Of a stretch of DNA of 64,000 bases, positions 52,196 to 60,194 are shown in pieces (positions within the stretch are counted from its first letter, which is position 1; every line of letters begins with the position of its first letter). The translations under genes were made by a program, and so were the position numbers. The notes beneath the pieces are model-generated. The model searched no databases. It worked only from the letters and a program-made list of their open reading frames with translations, and was not told the origin of the DNA. The stretch is from Aeriscardovia sp. (lineage in GTDB: Bacteria; Actinomycetota; Actinomycetes; Actinomycetales; Bifidobacteriaceae), in NCBI GenBank assembly GCA_017405305.1, contig JAFRAT010000011.1:1-64000 (forward strand), read 5' to 3'.

Positions 52196-53661
52196 TTGAG
52201 GTCCTCTTCCATCAGCTGCTCCATCATTGGACTCGTGACGCTCGCGGGCGCTCCATGCGCGTTCTCGACGAAGGCGCAGACGACGATCGACGGGTTGCTT
52301 GCAGGCGCGAAACCGGCGCTCCAATCGGTGTTTGTCTGGCTGTCGGAAGTGTTGACGCTGGAACCGATGACGGCCGCGACTTTCGCGCCGGACGACAATT
52401 CTAGACCGGCGTCTTGCGTGGAGACCAGGGATTCCATCATGGCCGTCAGGGACGCCGCTGCGGAGGCGTCCATCGGTTTGGAGAACACGGTCGGGGTGGT
52501 CTGGCTGATGAGGCTGAGGTCGGCGGAGCGGACGCTGTCGACGAGGGTCGGCTTCATGATGGTGCCGTGGTCGGCGACGGCCGAGACCATCATCGCCACT
52601 TGCAGCGGCGTGGCCCGCGTGCCACCTCGTCCAATGGCTCCCAGGGCCGCGCTGCCCGCTTCCTGCATGGTCGCGAACGAGGAAGGGACGGCCGTCATGG
52701 GGATGCCGGTGTCGTGGTTGCCGTCGATGGTGATGGTCGAGCCGAAGCCAAACTGGGCCGCTTCGTCCGCCAGGGCTTGGTATCCCAGGGTGTTGCCGAG
52801 GCTGGCGAAGGCGGTGTTCGAGGAGTAGGCGAAGGCGTTGGCCAGGCTCATCGAGCTCGTCGCGCTGTAGCCGTTCCAGTACACGCCGTTGGTGACGGTA
52901 GTGCTCGTGCCTGGGGCGATATAGACGTTGGGCGCGCTAATGGAGCTTGAGGCCGTGTACTTGCCGCTGCCGAGCGCGGCCGCGGCGGTGATGATGTCGA
53001 AGACGGCGCCGGGTTCGAAAGTCTGCTTGGTGGCGATGCTGTCGAGCGGCGACGGGTTCTCGGCGAGGAGTTTTTGGTATTCGGCCTTCGAGGCCGTTGT
53101 GTTGTGCGTGGCCAGGAGGTTCGGGTCGTAGCTGGGAGACACGACGAGCGCGAGGATGCGGCCGGTGGTCGGTTCGAGGGCGACGATGGCGCCTGTCTGG
53201 CCGGTGAGCAGTTGGCCGGCGAGCTTTTGCAGCTTGGGTTCGATGGACGTTTCGATGGTGGCGCCGCTGTTCTCCTGGCCTGTGAAAAGGGCTTGGAGGC
53301 GGTTGAGCCACTGGCTGCTGCTGTCGCCGGTGAGCAGCTGGTTCTCCGCCGCTTCGAGGCCACGGTCGGCGCGCGTCGTCACGGAGAAGAAACCGGTCAC
53401 CGGGGCGTAGAGCGAGCCATCGGTGTAGCTGCGCTGGTACTTGAAGGTGTCGGACGACTTCTCGGATTGGGCGAGGATCGTGCCGTTGGCTGCGAGGATC
53501 TGGCCGCGGGGCGCGCTCAGTTCGTGGTAGAGGGCGCGGGTGTTGCGCGGGTCGTTGTTGAGGGAGTCGGCCTGTATGATGGACCACCAGGTGGTCGAGG
53601 CGATGAGGATCGCAAAGAGCGTGATAGCGGCGATGAAAAGCTGGTGCAGCGACTTGTTCAT
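52192..53661 (-). CDS. pbpA: PbpA-type penicillin-binding protein lacking catalytic motifs
   Basis: A 489-residue class B PBP homologue with an N-terminal membrane helix (about 8-30), the pre-domain RGQILAANGTILAQ, and a transpeptidase-like fold. The position of the active serine, normally PGSTFK, reads PGAVFD (Ala219, Asp222). The KTG motif, normally VAGKTGTAE, reads VAAVIGSSV (about 428-436). Only SxN (Ser280-Ser281-Asn282, AYSSNTAFASLG) and WSAGFAP remain. The frame is intact over full length and the gene keeps ATGA coupling with ftsW and pknA, so it is probably a retained non-catalytic scaffold for the FtsW partner rather than a pseudogene. Confidence 0.9.
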   Translation of the reverse strand: MNKSLHQLFIAAITLFAILIASTTWWSIIQADSLNNDPRNTRALYHELSAPRGQILAANGTILAQSEKSSDTFKYQRSYTDGSLYAPVTGFFSVTTRADRGLEAAENQLLTGDSSSQWLNRLQALFTGQENSGATIETSIEPKLQKLAGQLLTGQTGAIVALEPTTGRILALVVSPSYDPNLLATHNTTASKAEYQKLLAENPSPLDSIATKQTFEPGAVFDIITAAAALGSGKYTASSSISAPNVYIAPGTSTTVTNGVYWNGYSATSSMSLANAFAYSSNTAFASLGNTLGYQALADEAAQFGFGSTITIDGNHDTGIPMTAVPSSFATMQEAGSAALGAIGRGGTRATPLQVAMMVSAVADHGTIMKPTLVDSVRSADLSLISQTTPTVFSKPMDASAAASLTAMMESLVSTQDAGLELSSGAKVAAVIGSSVNTSDSQTNTDWSAGFAPASNPSIVVCAFVENAHGAPASVTSPMMEQLMEEDLK

Positions 53662-55370
53662 CAGGCCTCCCTCTTGCGGTGCGATCCGTGGCCGGCGGGT
53701 TTGACGGAATCGGCTGATGCGGTGATCCTGGCTGCCGCGGCGATTGCGGCGGCGGAGCGGCGGTGGAGCCTGTCCGCAAGGAACGCCGGCAGGCGGGGGA
53801 TGTTATCTTCCTCCGGGCCGTCGCCTAGGACGAGGCCGTTCCTCTCGTCAGCGTCCATGGCCGTCCAGGTGCCGTCATTGCCGACCGTGTTGTTGCGGTC
53901 GCTGTTGGCGGCGTTGCTGACGATGAGCACCAGCATGGCGAGCAGCCAGTTGGCCACGAGGCTGGAGCCGCCGGCTGCCAGATACGGCAGGGTCAGGCCT
54001 GTCAGCGGGATCACCAGCGTGACGCCGCCGACGATGGTGAAGACCTGGAACGCCATCGAGAACGCCAGGCCGGAGGCGAGCAGCTTGCCGAAGCCGTCGG
54101 CGATGTGCATGGCTGCGACGAACGCGGTCGCGATGATGACCAAGTAGAGCAGCAGGATGGCGACGAGCAGGACGAGGCCGCCCTCCTCGCCGAGGGACGT
54201 GTAGATGAAGTCCGAATTGGCGAACGGGGTGATGGCCGGGTCGCCGAAGCCGAACCCGGTGCCCCACAGGCCGCCGGCCGCCAGACCGAAGACGCCCTGC
54301 ACCAGCTGGTAGGAACCGCCGTACGCCTTGCCGTACAAGGCCGGGGAGAACGGGTGCTCCCAGATGTCCACGCGGCTGGCGAAGGTCGGGAAGATGCGGT
54401 CCGCCGCCACCACGCCCACGATGAAGGCGGCCGCGCCGATGAGCAGCCAGCTCTTGCGGTCCGACGCCACGAAGAGCATGCCCACGAACATGGCGAAGAA
54501 CATGAGGGACGCGCCCAGGTCGTGCTGGATGACGAGGATGCCCATCGACAGGACCCAGACGACGGCCAGCGGCCCGAAATCGCGGAAACGCGGCCAGCGG
54601 ATGCCTAGGAACCGGCGCCCGCCCACAGCCAGGCGGTCACGCTGATCGAAGAGGTAGGCGGCGAAGAAGATCGCGAGGAACAGCTTGGCGAATTCCGAGG
54701 GCTGGCAGCTGAACGAGCCGATGCGGATCCAGGCCCGCGCGCCGTTGATGTCCTGTCCCAGGCCGGGGATCATAGGCGAGAGGAGGAACACGAGTCCGAA
54801 CACCATGAACACGTAGGAGACGCGGCGCAGCCGCCGGTAGTCGCGCAGGAACGTCACCAGGGCGATGCTCAGCGCCAAGGCGATGGCTAGCCAGATCATC
54901 TGCCGGATGCCGATGTCGGAAGGCGCGCCGTTCTTCGTCTGCTCGTAGTCGATGCGCGTGATCTCCGTGATGCCGATCTCCGACAGGAGCATGACGATGG
55001 GCAGGACGGCTTCGGCGCTGCGCGGCAGGCGCGCGTCGAGCACGAGGGATAGGGCGAGCGCTAGGACGAGATCGATGCCGCCGGCGATGGCGTAGCGCGG
55101 GGGCACGGTTCCGGCCACGCGCATGATCATCTGCCAGAAGGCGAGCGCGCCGATGGCGAAGGCCAGCAGGAGCAAGCTTTCGCGGCGCAGAAGACGCTGG
55201 ACCGTCGTCAGAGCCTTCGTGCTGACGGGTGCGCTGCCCTTGTCAGTGCCGTCGGGAGCGGAGGCGGGCACGGAGGGCGCGGTGATGGACGTCGTGGTCG
55301 TGCTGGGGCGGAACGAGGAGGACGGCTTGCGTTCCGGCTTGAAGGACCGGGGTGCTTGGGAGAAGGTCAT
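53661..55370 (-). CDS. ftsW: FtsW/RodA/SpoVE family peptidoglycan glycosyltransferase
   Basis: A 569-residue SEDS-family membrane protein that polymerises lipid II with its cognate class B PBP. After about 80 disordered residues come ten helices. SEDS features include INGARAWIRIGSFSCQPSEFAKLFLAIF with the essential NGARxW and QPSE elements, VIQHDLGASLMFF with the catalytic-type Asp, and LPYLAAGGSSLVANW at the end. The ATG at 55370 overlaps the pstP stop (ATGA); the track-long frame to 55685 lies in pstP and is rejected. Its usual catalytic partner PbpA is motif-deficient here. Confidence 0.95.
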   Translation of the reverse strand: MTFSQAPRSFKPERKPSSSFRPSTTTTSITAPSVPASAPDGTDKGSAPVSTKALTTVQRLLRRESLLLLAFAIGALAFWQMIMRVAGTVPPRYAIAGGIDLVLALALSLVLDARLPRSAEAVLPIVMLLSEIGITEITRIDYEQTKNGAPSDIGIRQMIWLAIALALSIALVTFLRDYRRLRRVSYVFMVFGLVFLLSPMIPGLGQDINGARAWIRIGSFSCQPSEFAKLFLAIFFAAYLFDQRDRLAVGGRRFLGIRWPRFRDFGPLAVVWVLSMGILVIQHDLGASLMFFAMFVGMLFVASDRKSWLLIGAAAFIVGVVAADRIFPTFASRVDIWEHPFSPALYGKAYGGSYQLVQGVFGLAAGGLWGTGFGFGDPAITPFANSDFIYTSLGEEGGLVLLVAILLLYLVIIATAFVAAMHIADGFGKLLASGLAFSMAFQVFTIVGGVTLVIPLTGLTLPYLAAGGSSLVANWLLAMLVLIVSNAANSDRNNTVGNDGTWTAMDADERNGLVLGDGPEEDNIPRLPAFLADRLHRRSAAAIAAAARITASADSVKPAGHGSHRKREA

Positions 55371-56983
55371 TCGGCGGCTCCCGTCGCGGCGGGCTGCGCG
55401 CTCGTTTGGCCGGAATCCTGAGTTCTGTTCTGGCCGGCCGTCGGCTTGGCGGCCTGGCGCGCCTGCTCCTCGATGGTCGTCAGATGCTGCCGGGCCTCCT
55501 GGTAGGAGTCGGCGCCGATGCCGTTGGCCAGCTGCTGGCGCCAATTGGCTGGCAGACTCGAGACAGCCACTCGGCTGCGGTCGACCTCGTGGGAGAGACG
55601 GATGCCGAAGAGATTGGTCGGAACGCCCTGGTAGATGGCCACATACCCGCCGGACTCGCTGAGGTAATACTGGGACTGCGTCCAATGCGCCGCCACTCCG
55701 CCTACGACCCCGACGGCTGCGAGGAAGAGGAGGATGCCCACGAGCACGCGCACGCGTTCGTGGCGGCGTCGGCGGTGCAGGTCGCGGTCGGCGGCTTCGC
55801 GTTGTTTGGAGATCGCCGCGATGACGATGGGGTTCGACGGATCGGTCGCCACGGAGCCGTCGCGTTTGGTGACGATGGGGATCTCGCTGGTGTCGGCGAC
55901 GGGTTCGTCCGGCTTCTCATCCTGGGGGACGGCGACCTGCTGTCCCTTCTGCAGGCGGTTGATGTCCGGCAGCTGGTCCGGGGCCTTGACGGTGTCGGTC
56001 GGCGCGGCTACAGCCACGCCCTGGGCGGCGGCTGGCTGATCGTCCAGCTCACGGTCCGACAGCAGCAGCGCGGCCTTCTGAGCAGGGGAGATGTCCTCGG
56101 CCAACGGCGGCGCGGAGACAACCGGCCGGCGGATGACGTCCGCGATGGACGCCAGCGCTCCGGCCGCGGCCCCGCCGATGAGCGGGGTCTGCAGTCCGGA
56201 GTACGGGCGCGCCGCAGAGGCGTGCAGACCGCGCTTGCCGGCGAGGGCTGCGTCGCCGATGACGGCGGTCACGTTGTCGGCGCTGCCGGCCTTGAGCGCC
56301 ATGTTGACGAGTTTCTGCACGCACTCTTCGCGGTCGGGGATGCCGCGCAGGGAGTCGGCGATGGTGTCGTCCTCCAGCGGGCCGGACAAACCGTCGGAGC
56401 ATAGGAGCCACCGGTCGCCCGGATGGGCGAGGCGCACGGAGATATCCGGATGCGGGTCGATGTCGAAGTCGCCGAGCACGCGCATGACGACGCTGCGCTG
56501 CGGATGGTTTTTCGCTTCGGCGGGCGTGATGCGGCCGGTGTCGATGAGGTGCTGGACGTAGCTGTGGTCCTTCGTTGCCCGGATGAGCTGGCCTTCGCGC
56601 AACAGGTACGCGCGCGAGTCGCCGATGTGGGCCAGCACCCAGTAGCCGCGCACGAGGCAGACAGCGTCGACGGTGGTGCCCATGCCCGAGAGCTGGCGCT
56701 CCTTCTTGGCCTTGCCGACGATGGCGTCATGCGCCGCGAGGATGGATTTTTCCAGGGTCTCCACGACGCTGTCGATGTTCTCGTGGCGCTGCCGGCCGCG
56801 TTCCAGATGGCTGAGCGTGCGGATGGCGATGGTGGACGCGGTGTCCCCGCCGGCATGGCCGCCCATGCCGTCGGCGACGGCGATGACGTGCGATCCGGCG
56901 AGGCCGGAATCCTGGTTGTTGGGGCGCACATAGCCGACGTTGCTTACGAGCGTCGAGGACAGACGGAGGTGATGCTCGGCCAT
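55367..56983 (-). CDS. pstP: PP2C-family protein phosphatase PstP
   Basis: A 538-residue metal-dependent Ser/Thr phosphatase that reverses PknA/PknB phosphorylation. PP2C motifs are SNVGYVRPNNQDSG, AVADGMGGHAGGDTAS, ANIGDSRAYLL-type (LAHIGDSRAYLLRE), DRWLLCSDGLSG and GSADNVTAVIGD, with all metal-binding Asp residues seen. A disordered linker (about 250-400) leads to a single membrane helix (VRVLVGILLFLAAVGVVGGVAAH) and an external domain of about 100 residues. A GAGGTGA site precedes the ATG, four bases after the fhaB stop. Confidence 0.95.
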   Translation of the reverse strand: MAEHHLRLSSTLVSNVGYVRPNNQDSGLAGSHVIAVADGMGGHAGGDTASTIAIRTLSHLERGRQRHENIDSVVETLEKSILAAHDAIVGKAKKERQLSGMGTTVDAVCLVRGYWVLAHIGDSRAYLLREGQLIRATKDHSYVQHLIDTGRITPAEAKNHPQRSVVMRVLGDFDIDPHPDISVRLAHPGDRWLLCSDGLSGPLEDDTIADSLRGIPDREECVQKLVNMALKAGSADNVTAVIGDAALAGKRGLHASAARPYSGLQTPLIGGAAAGALASIADVIRRPVVSAPPLAEDISPAQKAALLLSDRELDDQPAAAQGVAVAAPTDTVKAPDQLPDINRLQKGQQVAVPQDEKPDEPVADTSEIPIVTKRDGSVATDPSNPIVIAAISKQREAADRDLHRRRRHERVRVLVGILLFLAAVGVVGGVAAHWTQSQYYLSESGGYVAIYQGVPTNLFGIRLSHEVDRSRVAVSSLPANWRQQLANGIGADSYQEARQHLTTIEEQARQAAKPTAGQNRTQDSGQTSAQPAATGAAE

Positions 56984-56987
56984 GGAA

Positions 56988-57614
56988 TCACCTCAATTCG
57001 AAAGTGGTAGCCCCCAGCCGGACGGGGACCCGGGCGGCGAGCGGAACGCTGCCGATGATGCGGGATTCGTTGAGGTAGGTGCCGTTGGTGGAGCCAACGT
57101 CCTCGAGCATCCAGACACCGGTTCCGGCATCGCGGGACAGGCGGGTGTGGTGGGCCGACACGTATTCGTCGTTGAGCACGATGGTGTTGGTGGTGCTGCG
57201 CCCCAAAGTGATGGGCTGGTCGCCCAGCGGGAAGGTGGCGCCGGCGCGCGGCCCATCGATGACGATGAGCAGCGTCGGAACAACCGAGGAGGCCGCGGGC
57301 CGCTGTTGTTGTTCCTGCTCCTTCTTCTCGGTGTCGGCGACGAGGGACGCCAGGCTCGGCGACTGCGCGGTCGCGATGCTCGGGGTCGACGCCGATGGTT
57401 CCGCCGGAATGGCCGTGTCGGGAACGGGGACGGGCGCGGGCGGAGCTGGCTGCGCCACGCGACGGCCTTCGTGCCGCCGGCGCTGGCTGCGGCGGTCGCG
57501 GGCTGGCAGGAAAGCGGAGACGTCCCGGTGCAGGGAGCGGACGGCGAGCCAGACAAACAACAGAATCGCGAGGACGAAACCGTATTTCAGAATCGCGAAA
57601 GTGAGCTCTGTCAT
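56988..57614 (-). CDS. fhaB: FHA-domain membrane protein (FhaB/FipA-like)
   Basis: A 208-residue protein with an N-terminal membrane helix (AILKYGFVLAILLFVWLAV), a basic and Pro/Ala/Gln-rich linker, and a C-terminal FHA domain (about 120-205) that binds phosphothreonine. FHA residues are ITLGRSTTNTIVLNDEYVSAHHTRL with the conserved Gly-Arg, Ser-x-x-His, and the GSTNGTYLN segment. It links kinase signalling to division proteins in this conserved operon. The upstream fhaA gene ends 35 bases away. Confidence 0.95.
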   Translation of the reverse strand: MTELTFAILKYGFVLAILLFVWLAVRSLHRDVSAFLPARDRRSQRRRHEGRRVAQPAPPAPVPVPDTAIPAEPSASTPSIATAQSPSLASLVADTEKKEQEQQQRPAASSVVPTLLIVIDGPRAGATFPLGDQPITLGRSTTNTIVLNDEYVSAHHTRLSRDAGTGVWMLEDVGSTNGTYLNESRIIGSVPLAARVPVRLGATTFELR

Positions 57615-57649
57615 AGCGTCCTAACTCGTGAACGGCCTCCGCGTTGGAG

Positions 57650-58351
57650 TCAGTCCCGCGGTTCCGAAGAGGCCCAGAACAGGATGCGCGTGCGGCCGAT
57701 GGTGATGGTGTTGCCATCGAGCAGTGTAGCAGCAGGAACCAAATGGCCTTCGACGTAGGTGCCGTTGGTGGAGCCGAGGTCGCGGGCGATGACGCCGTTT
57801 TTGGTGATGTCGATCTCGAGGTGCTTGCGGGATATGCCCGGGTCGTCGATGACGATGTCGCAGTTGGAGCCGCGGCCGATGACGGTCTTCGTGGCGGTCA
57901 GCAGGTACTGGCGGCCGGAGATCTCGAGGACCGGGAAGTCTTTGGACTCGCTCTTGTCCGTCACCGGGGCCGCGTTGCCCTGGACCGACTCGCTGGTGAG
58001 CTGGAAGTCGCCTTTGCCGAGGTCGAGGTTTTCCTCGAAGATGACGACGACCGGCCCGACGAAAGCGTAGTGCTGCGTCTCGGCATACTTGGTCAGCTTG
58101 TCGGCCAGCTCGTTCGCCAGCGCTTCGGATCCCCAGGATTCGATGCGGTCGAAGTCCGGGGTGGACAGCTCGAAGCGGTATTCGTTCGGGGCGACGGTGC
58201 GGTCGCGTCCCACCGGCATGGCTTGCGCGTCGATCTCGCGCTCCAGTGCGCTCGACAGGTCCACGGGCTGCAGGTCCTTGGAGCCAAACTTGGAGAAGAC
58301 GCCGTTGACGCCGTGTTCCACGCTCTTCTCGAACCGGTTAAAGATGCCCAT
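57650..58351 (-). CDS. fhaA: FhaA: DUF3662 plus FHA domain protein
   Basis: A 233-residue cytoplasmic protein. The N-terminal DUF3662 domain starts MGIFNRFEKSVEHGVNGVFSK and includes DLSSALEREIDAQA; the C-terminal FHA domain has TVIGRGSNCDIVIDDPGISRKHLEI and LGSTNGTYVEG. It is shorter than mycobacterial FhaA because the long linker is missing. It binds phosphorylated MviN/kinase partners in relatives. GGAGGA lies just before the ATG at 58351. As the first gene of the seven-gene operon, its promoter is expected in 58352-58535. Confidence 0.95.
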   Translation of the reverse strand: MGIFNRFEKSVEHGVNGVFSKFGSKDLQPVDLSSALEREIDAQAMPVGRDRTVAPNEYRFELSTPDFDRIESWGSEALANELADKLTKYAETQHYAFVGPVVVIFEENLDLGKGDFQLTSESVQGNAAPVTDKSESKDFPVLEISGRQYLLTATKTVIGRGSNCDIVIDDPGISRKHLEIDITKNGVIARDLGSTNGTYVEGHLVPAATLLDGNTITIGRTRILFWASSEPRD

Positions 58352-58535
58352 AATTCCTCCGACTCTCATGGCACGGACTCAGTGCCGTGACTAGTTCACA
58401 CACTACCGCTGCGCTGCCGCGAAAATTCAAGAACCGCCCAACTTAACAAGATTCTTACGTATTCTGGGACCGGAACACCATCGGCCGCTCCGGGGCCAGC
58501 TGGCGGCGGGAACCACGGGCGGCCGATCAGGCACG

Positions 58536-59978
58536 TCATTCGGCGGACTCGCCGGGGACCATGGTCTCCTCCACGTCGGCAACCTGCTCGTTGTCCGCCG
58601 GCGCGCCGAGACCGTCCGGATGAGCGGCTTTCCAGGCGTTCTCCTTGGCATGCAGCTTCTTAAGCACGTACGCCTGCATCGGCACGTTCATCAGGGAGGT
58701 GCAGAGCATGGAGACCGGCTGGCTCAGGGCGATGCCGTAGAAGCCGAAGAGCTTAGGCAGGATGAGCAGCGCCGGGATGAAGAAGATGCAGTTGTTGCCC
58801 AGGCCGACGATGGACGCGATGACGGTGTGGCCCAGGTTCTGCTGCATCATGTTCGACATGACGACCCAGGCGTTGAGCCAGAAATCGGAGCAGAAGACGC
58901 GCAGCGCCAGTGTGCCGTAGTCGATGACCTGCTTGTTGTCGATGAAGATGCGGATGAGCTGCGGCGCCCAGATGTACTCGGCGACGCACACGACGATCAG
59001 CAGGATGAAGGAGGCGCGCAGCACGAGCCAATAGCCCTTGCGGACGCGGTCGAACTTCTTGGCGCCGTAGTTATAGCCGCATACCGGCTGGTAGCCCTGG
59101 CCGATGCCGACCTGGATGACGTTGCCGAGGTTGATGATGCGGCCGACGATCGTCATGGCGCTGATGGCCGCCGCGCCGTAGGCCGCCGCGATGACGTTGA
59201 GCAGGTCGGAGGAGACGGCGAAGAGGCCGTTGCGGATGAAGCTCGGAAAGCCAGTCGCCAGGATCTCCTTCCACACGCTGCCCGAGAAGGTGAACTCTCT
59301 GAAGTGGATGGCGGCGGTGGCCTTCTTGAAGTAGATGACGAGCATGACGACGAAGGAGAAGACCTGCGCGACAGCGGTGCCCAGGCCTGCGCCGAAGACG
59401 CCCAAGTGCATGGCGAACATGAAAACCGGCTCGAGAATGGCATTGAGGACGACGCCGGCAATCATGCCGATCATGGATTCGGTGGCGTAGCCCTGGAAAC
59501 GCAGTGCCGGGTTGAGGACAAAGGTGGCGCAGAAGAACGGGGCGACCCATAGCAGCGGCCTCATATAGGCGATGGCGAGCGGGTCGATGACCAGGGTGGA
59601 ACCGAGCATATGGACGACCAGGATCCGGAACGTGAGCGCCAGCGCGCCTAGGATAATGCCCAAGGCGAAAGAGCCGAAGAACGCGGTGGATGCCAGTTGC
59701 TGGGCGCGCTTGATGTTCTTCCTGCCCAGTTCGACGGACGCGCGGTTGCCGGCGCCGATGCCTAGCAGCAGGCCGAAGGCCTGGATGACGACAATGACCG
59801 GCATGACGACGCCTTCGGCGGCGGAGGCCGCGGCGCCCATGGACCCGACGTAGAAAGCGTCGATGAGACTATAGCTGACGCCGACCACGTTGGAGATGAT
59901 GGACGGGATTGCCAGATTCGTGATGACCCGGCCCAACGGGGCCTGCGTCATCTCGACGTATTTCTTGTCTGTAGCCAT
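58536..59978 (-). CDS. MATE family exporter (third intact copy)
   Basis: A 480-residue MATE transporter with the same local signatures as the copies at 0-3 kb: VEMTQAPLGRVITNLAIPSI, SLIDAFYVG (with Ser-Leu-Ile in place of NLTDTF), GIGAGNRASVELGRKN and GYQPVCGYNYGAK. Its C-terminal tail is acidic and long. The start is the ATG at 59978; the Arg-rich extension to 60095 is rejected. It stands alone and faces the divergent lipoate-ligase-like gene. The similarity to the distant tandem pair suggests an old duplication within the chromosome. Confidence 0.92.
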   Translation of the reverse strand: MATDKKYVEMTQAPLGRVITNLAIPSIISNVVGVSYSLIDAFYVGSMGAAASAAEGVVMPVIVVIQAFGLLLGIGAGNRASVELGRKNIKRAQQLASTAFFGSFALGIILGALALTFRILVVHMLGSTLVIDPLAIAYMRPLLWVAPFFCATFVLNPALRFQGYATESMIGMIAGVVLNAILEPVFMFAMHLGVFGAGLGTAVAQVFSFVVMLVIYFKKATAAIHFREFTFSGSVWKEILATGFPSFIRNGLFAVSSDLLNVIAAAYGAAAISAMTIVGRIINLGNVIQVGIGQGYQPVCGYNYGAKKFDRVRKGYWLVLRASFILLIVVCVAEYIWAPQLIRIFIDNKQVIDYGTLALRVFCSDFWLNAWVVMSNMMQQNLGHTVIASIVGLGNNCIFFIPALLILPKLFGFYGIALSQPVSMLCTSLMNVPMQAYVLKKLHAKENAWKAAHPDGLGAPADNEQVADVEETMVPGESAE

Positions 59979-60145
59979 TCGTATGCATTCTTTCTGGTGA
60001 AGGTCGGCTTGTTGTGCTGTTTTCTGGGAACGTTCCGATACTCGGCGCGCGTCCAGGCCCGCGGGAAGCCGCTTCCGCCGCGCCGCGAAAAGCATGTACG
60101 CGCCCGCCTCGGCTCCTGTCGGAGCAGAGCAAAACGCATTAAAAG

Positions 60146-60161
60146 TATAGTGTTCTCTGTG
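60146..60161 (+). promoter_or_regulatory. -10 box adjoining a possible leaderless GTG start of the ligase gene
   Basis: TATAGT (60146-60151) lies seven bases before an in-frame GTG (60159-60161) of the downstream gene, the usual distance to a transcription start. Transcription from here would give a leaderless mRNA with start GTG 12 codons before the alternative ATG at 60195. No convincing -35 is seen. Confidence 0.35.
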
Positions 60162-60194
60162 GATAATTTCGAGGTCCGCAGGAACGGCAGAAGC

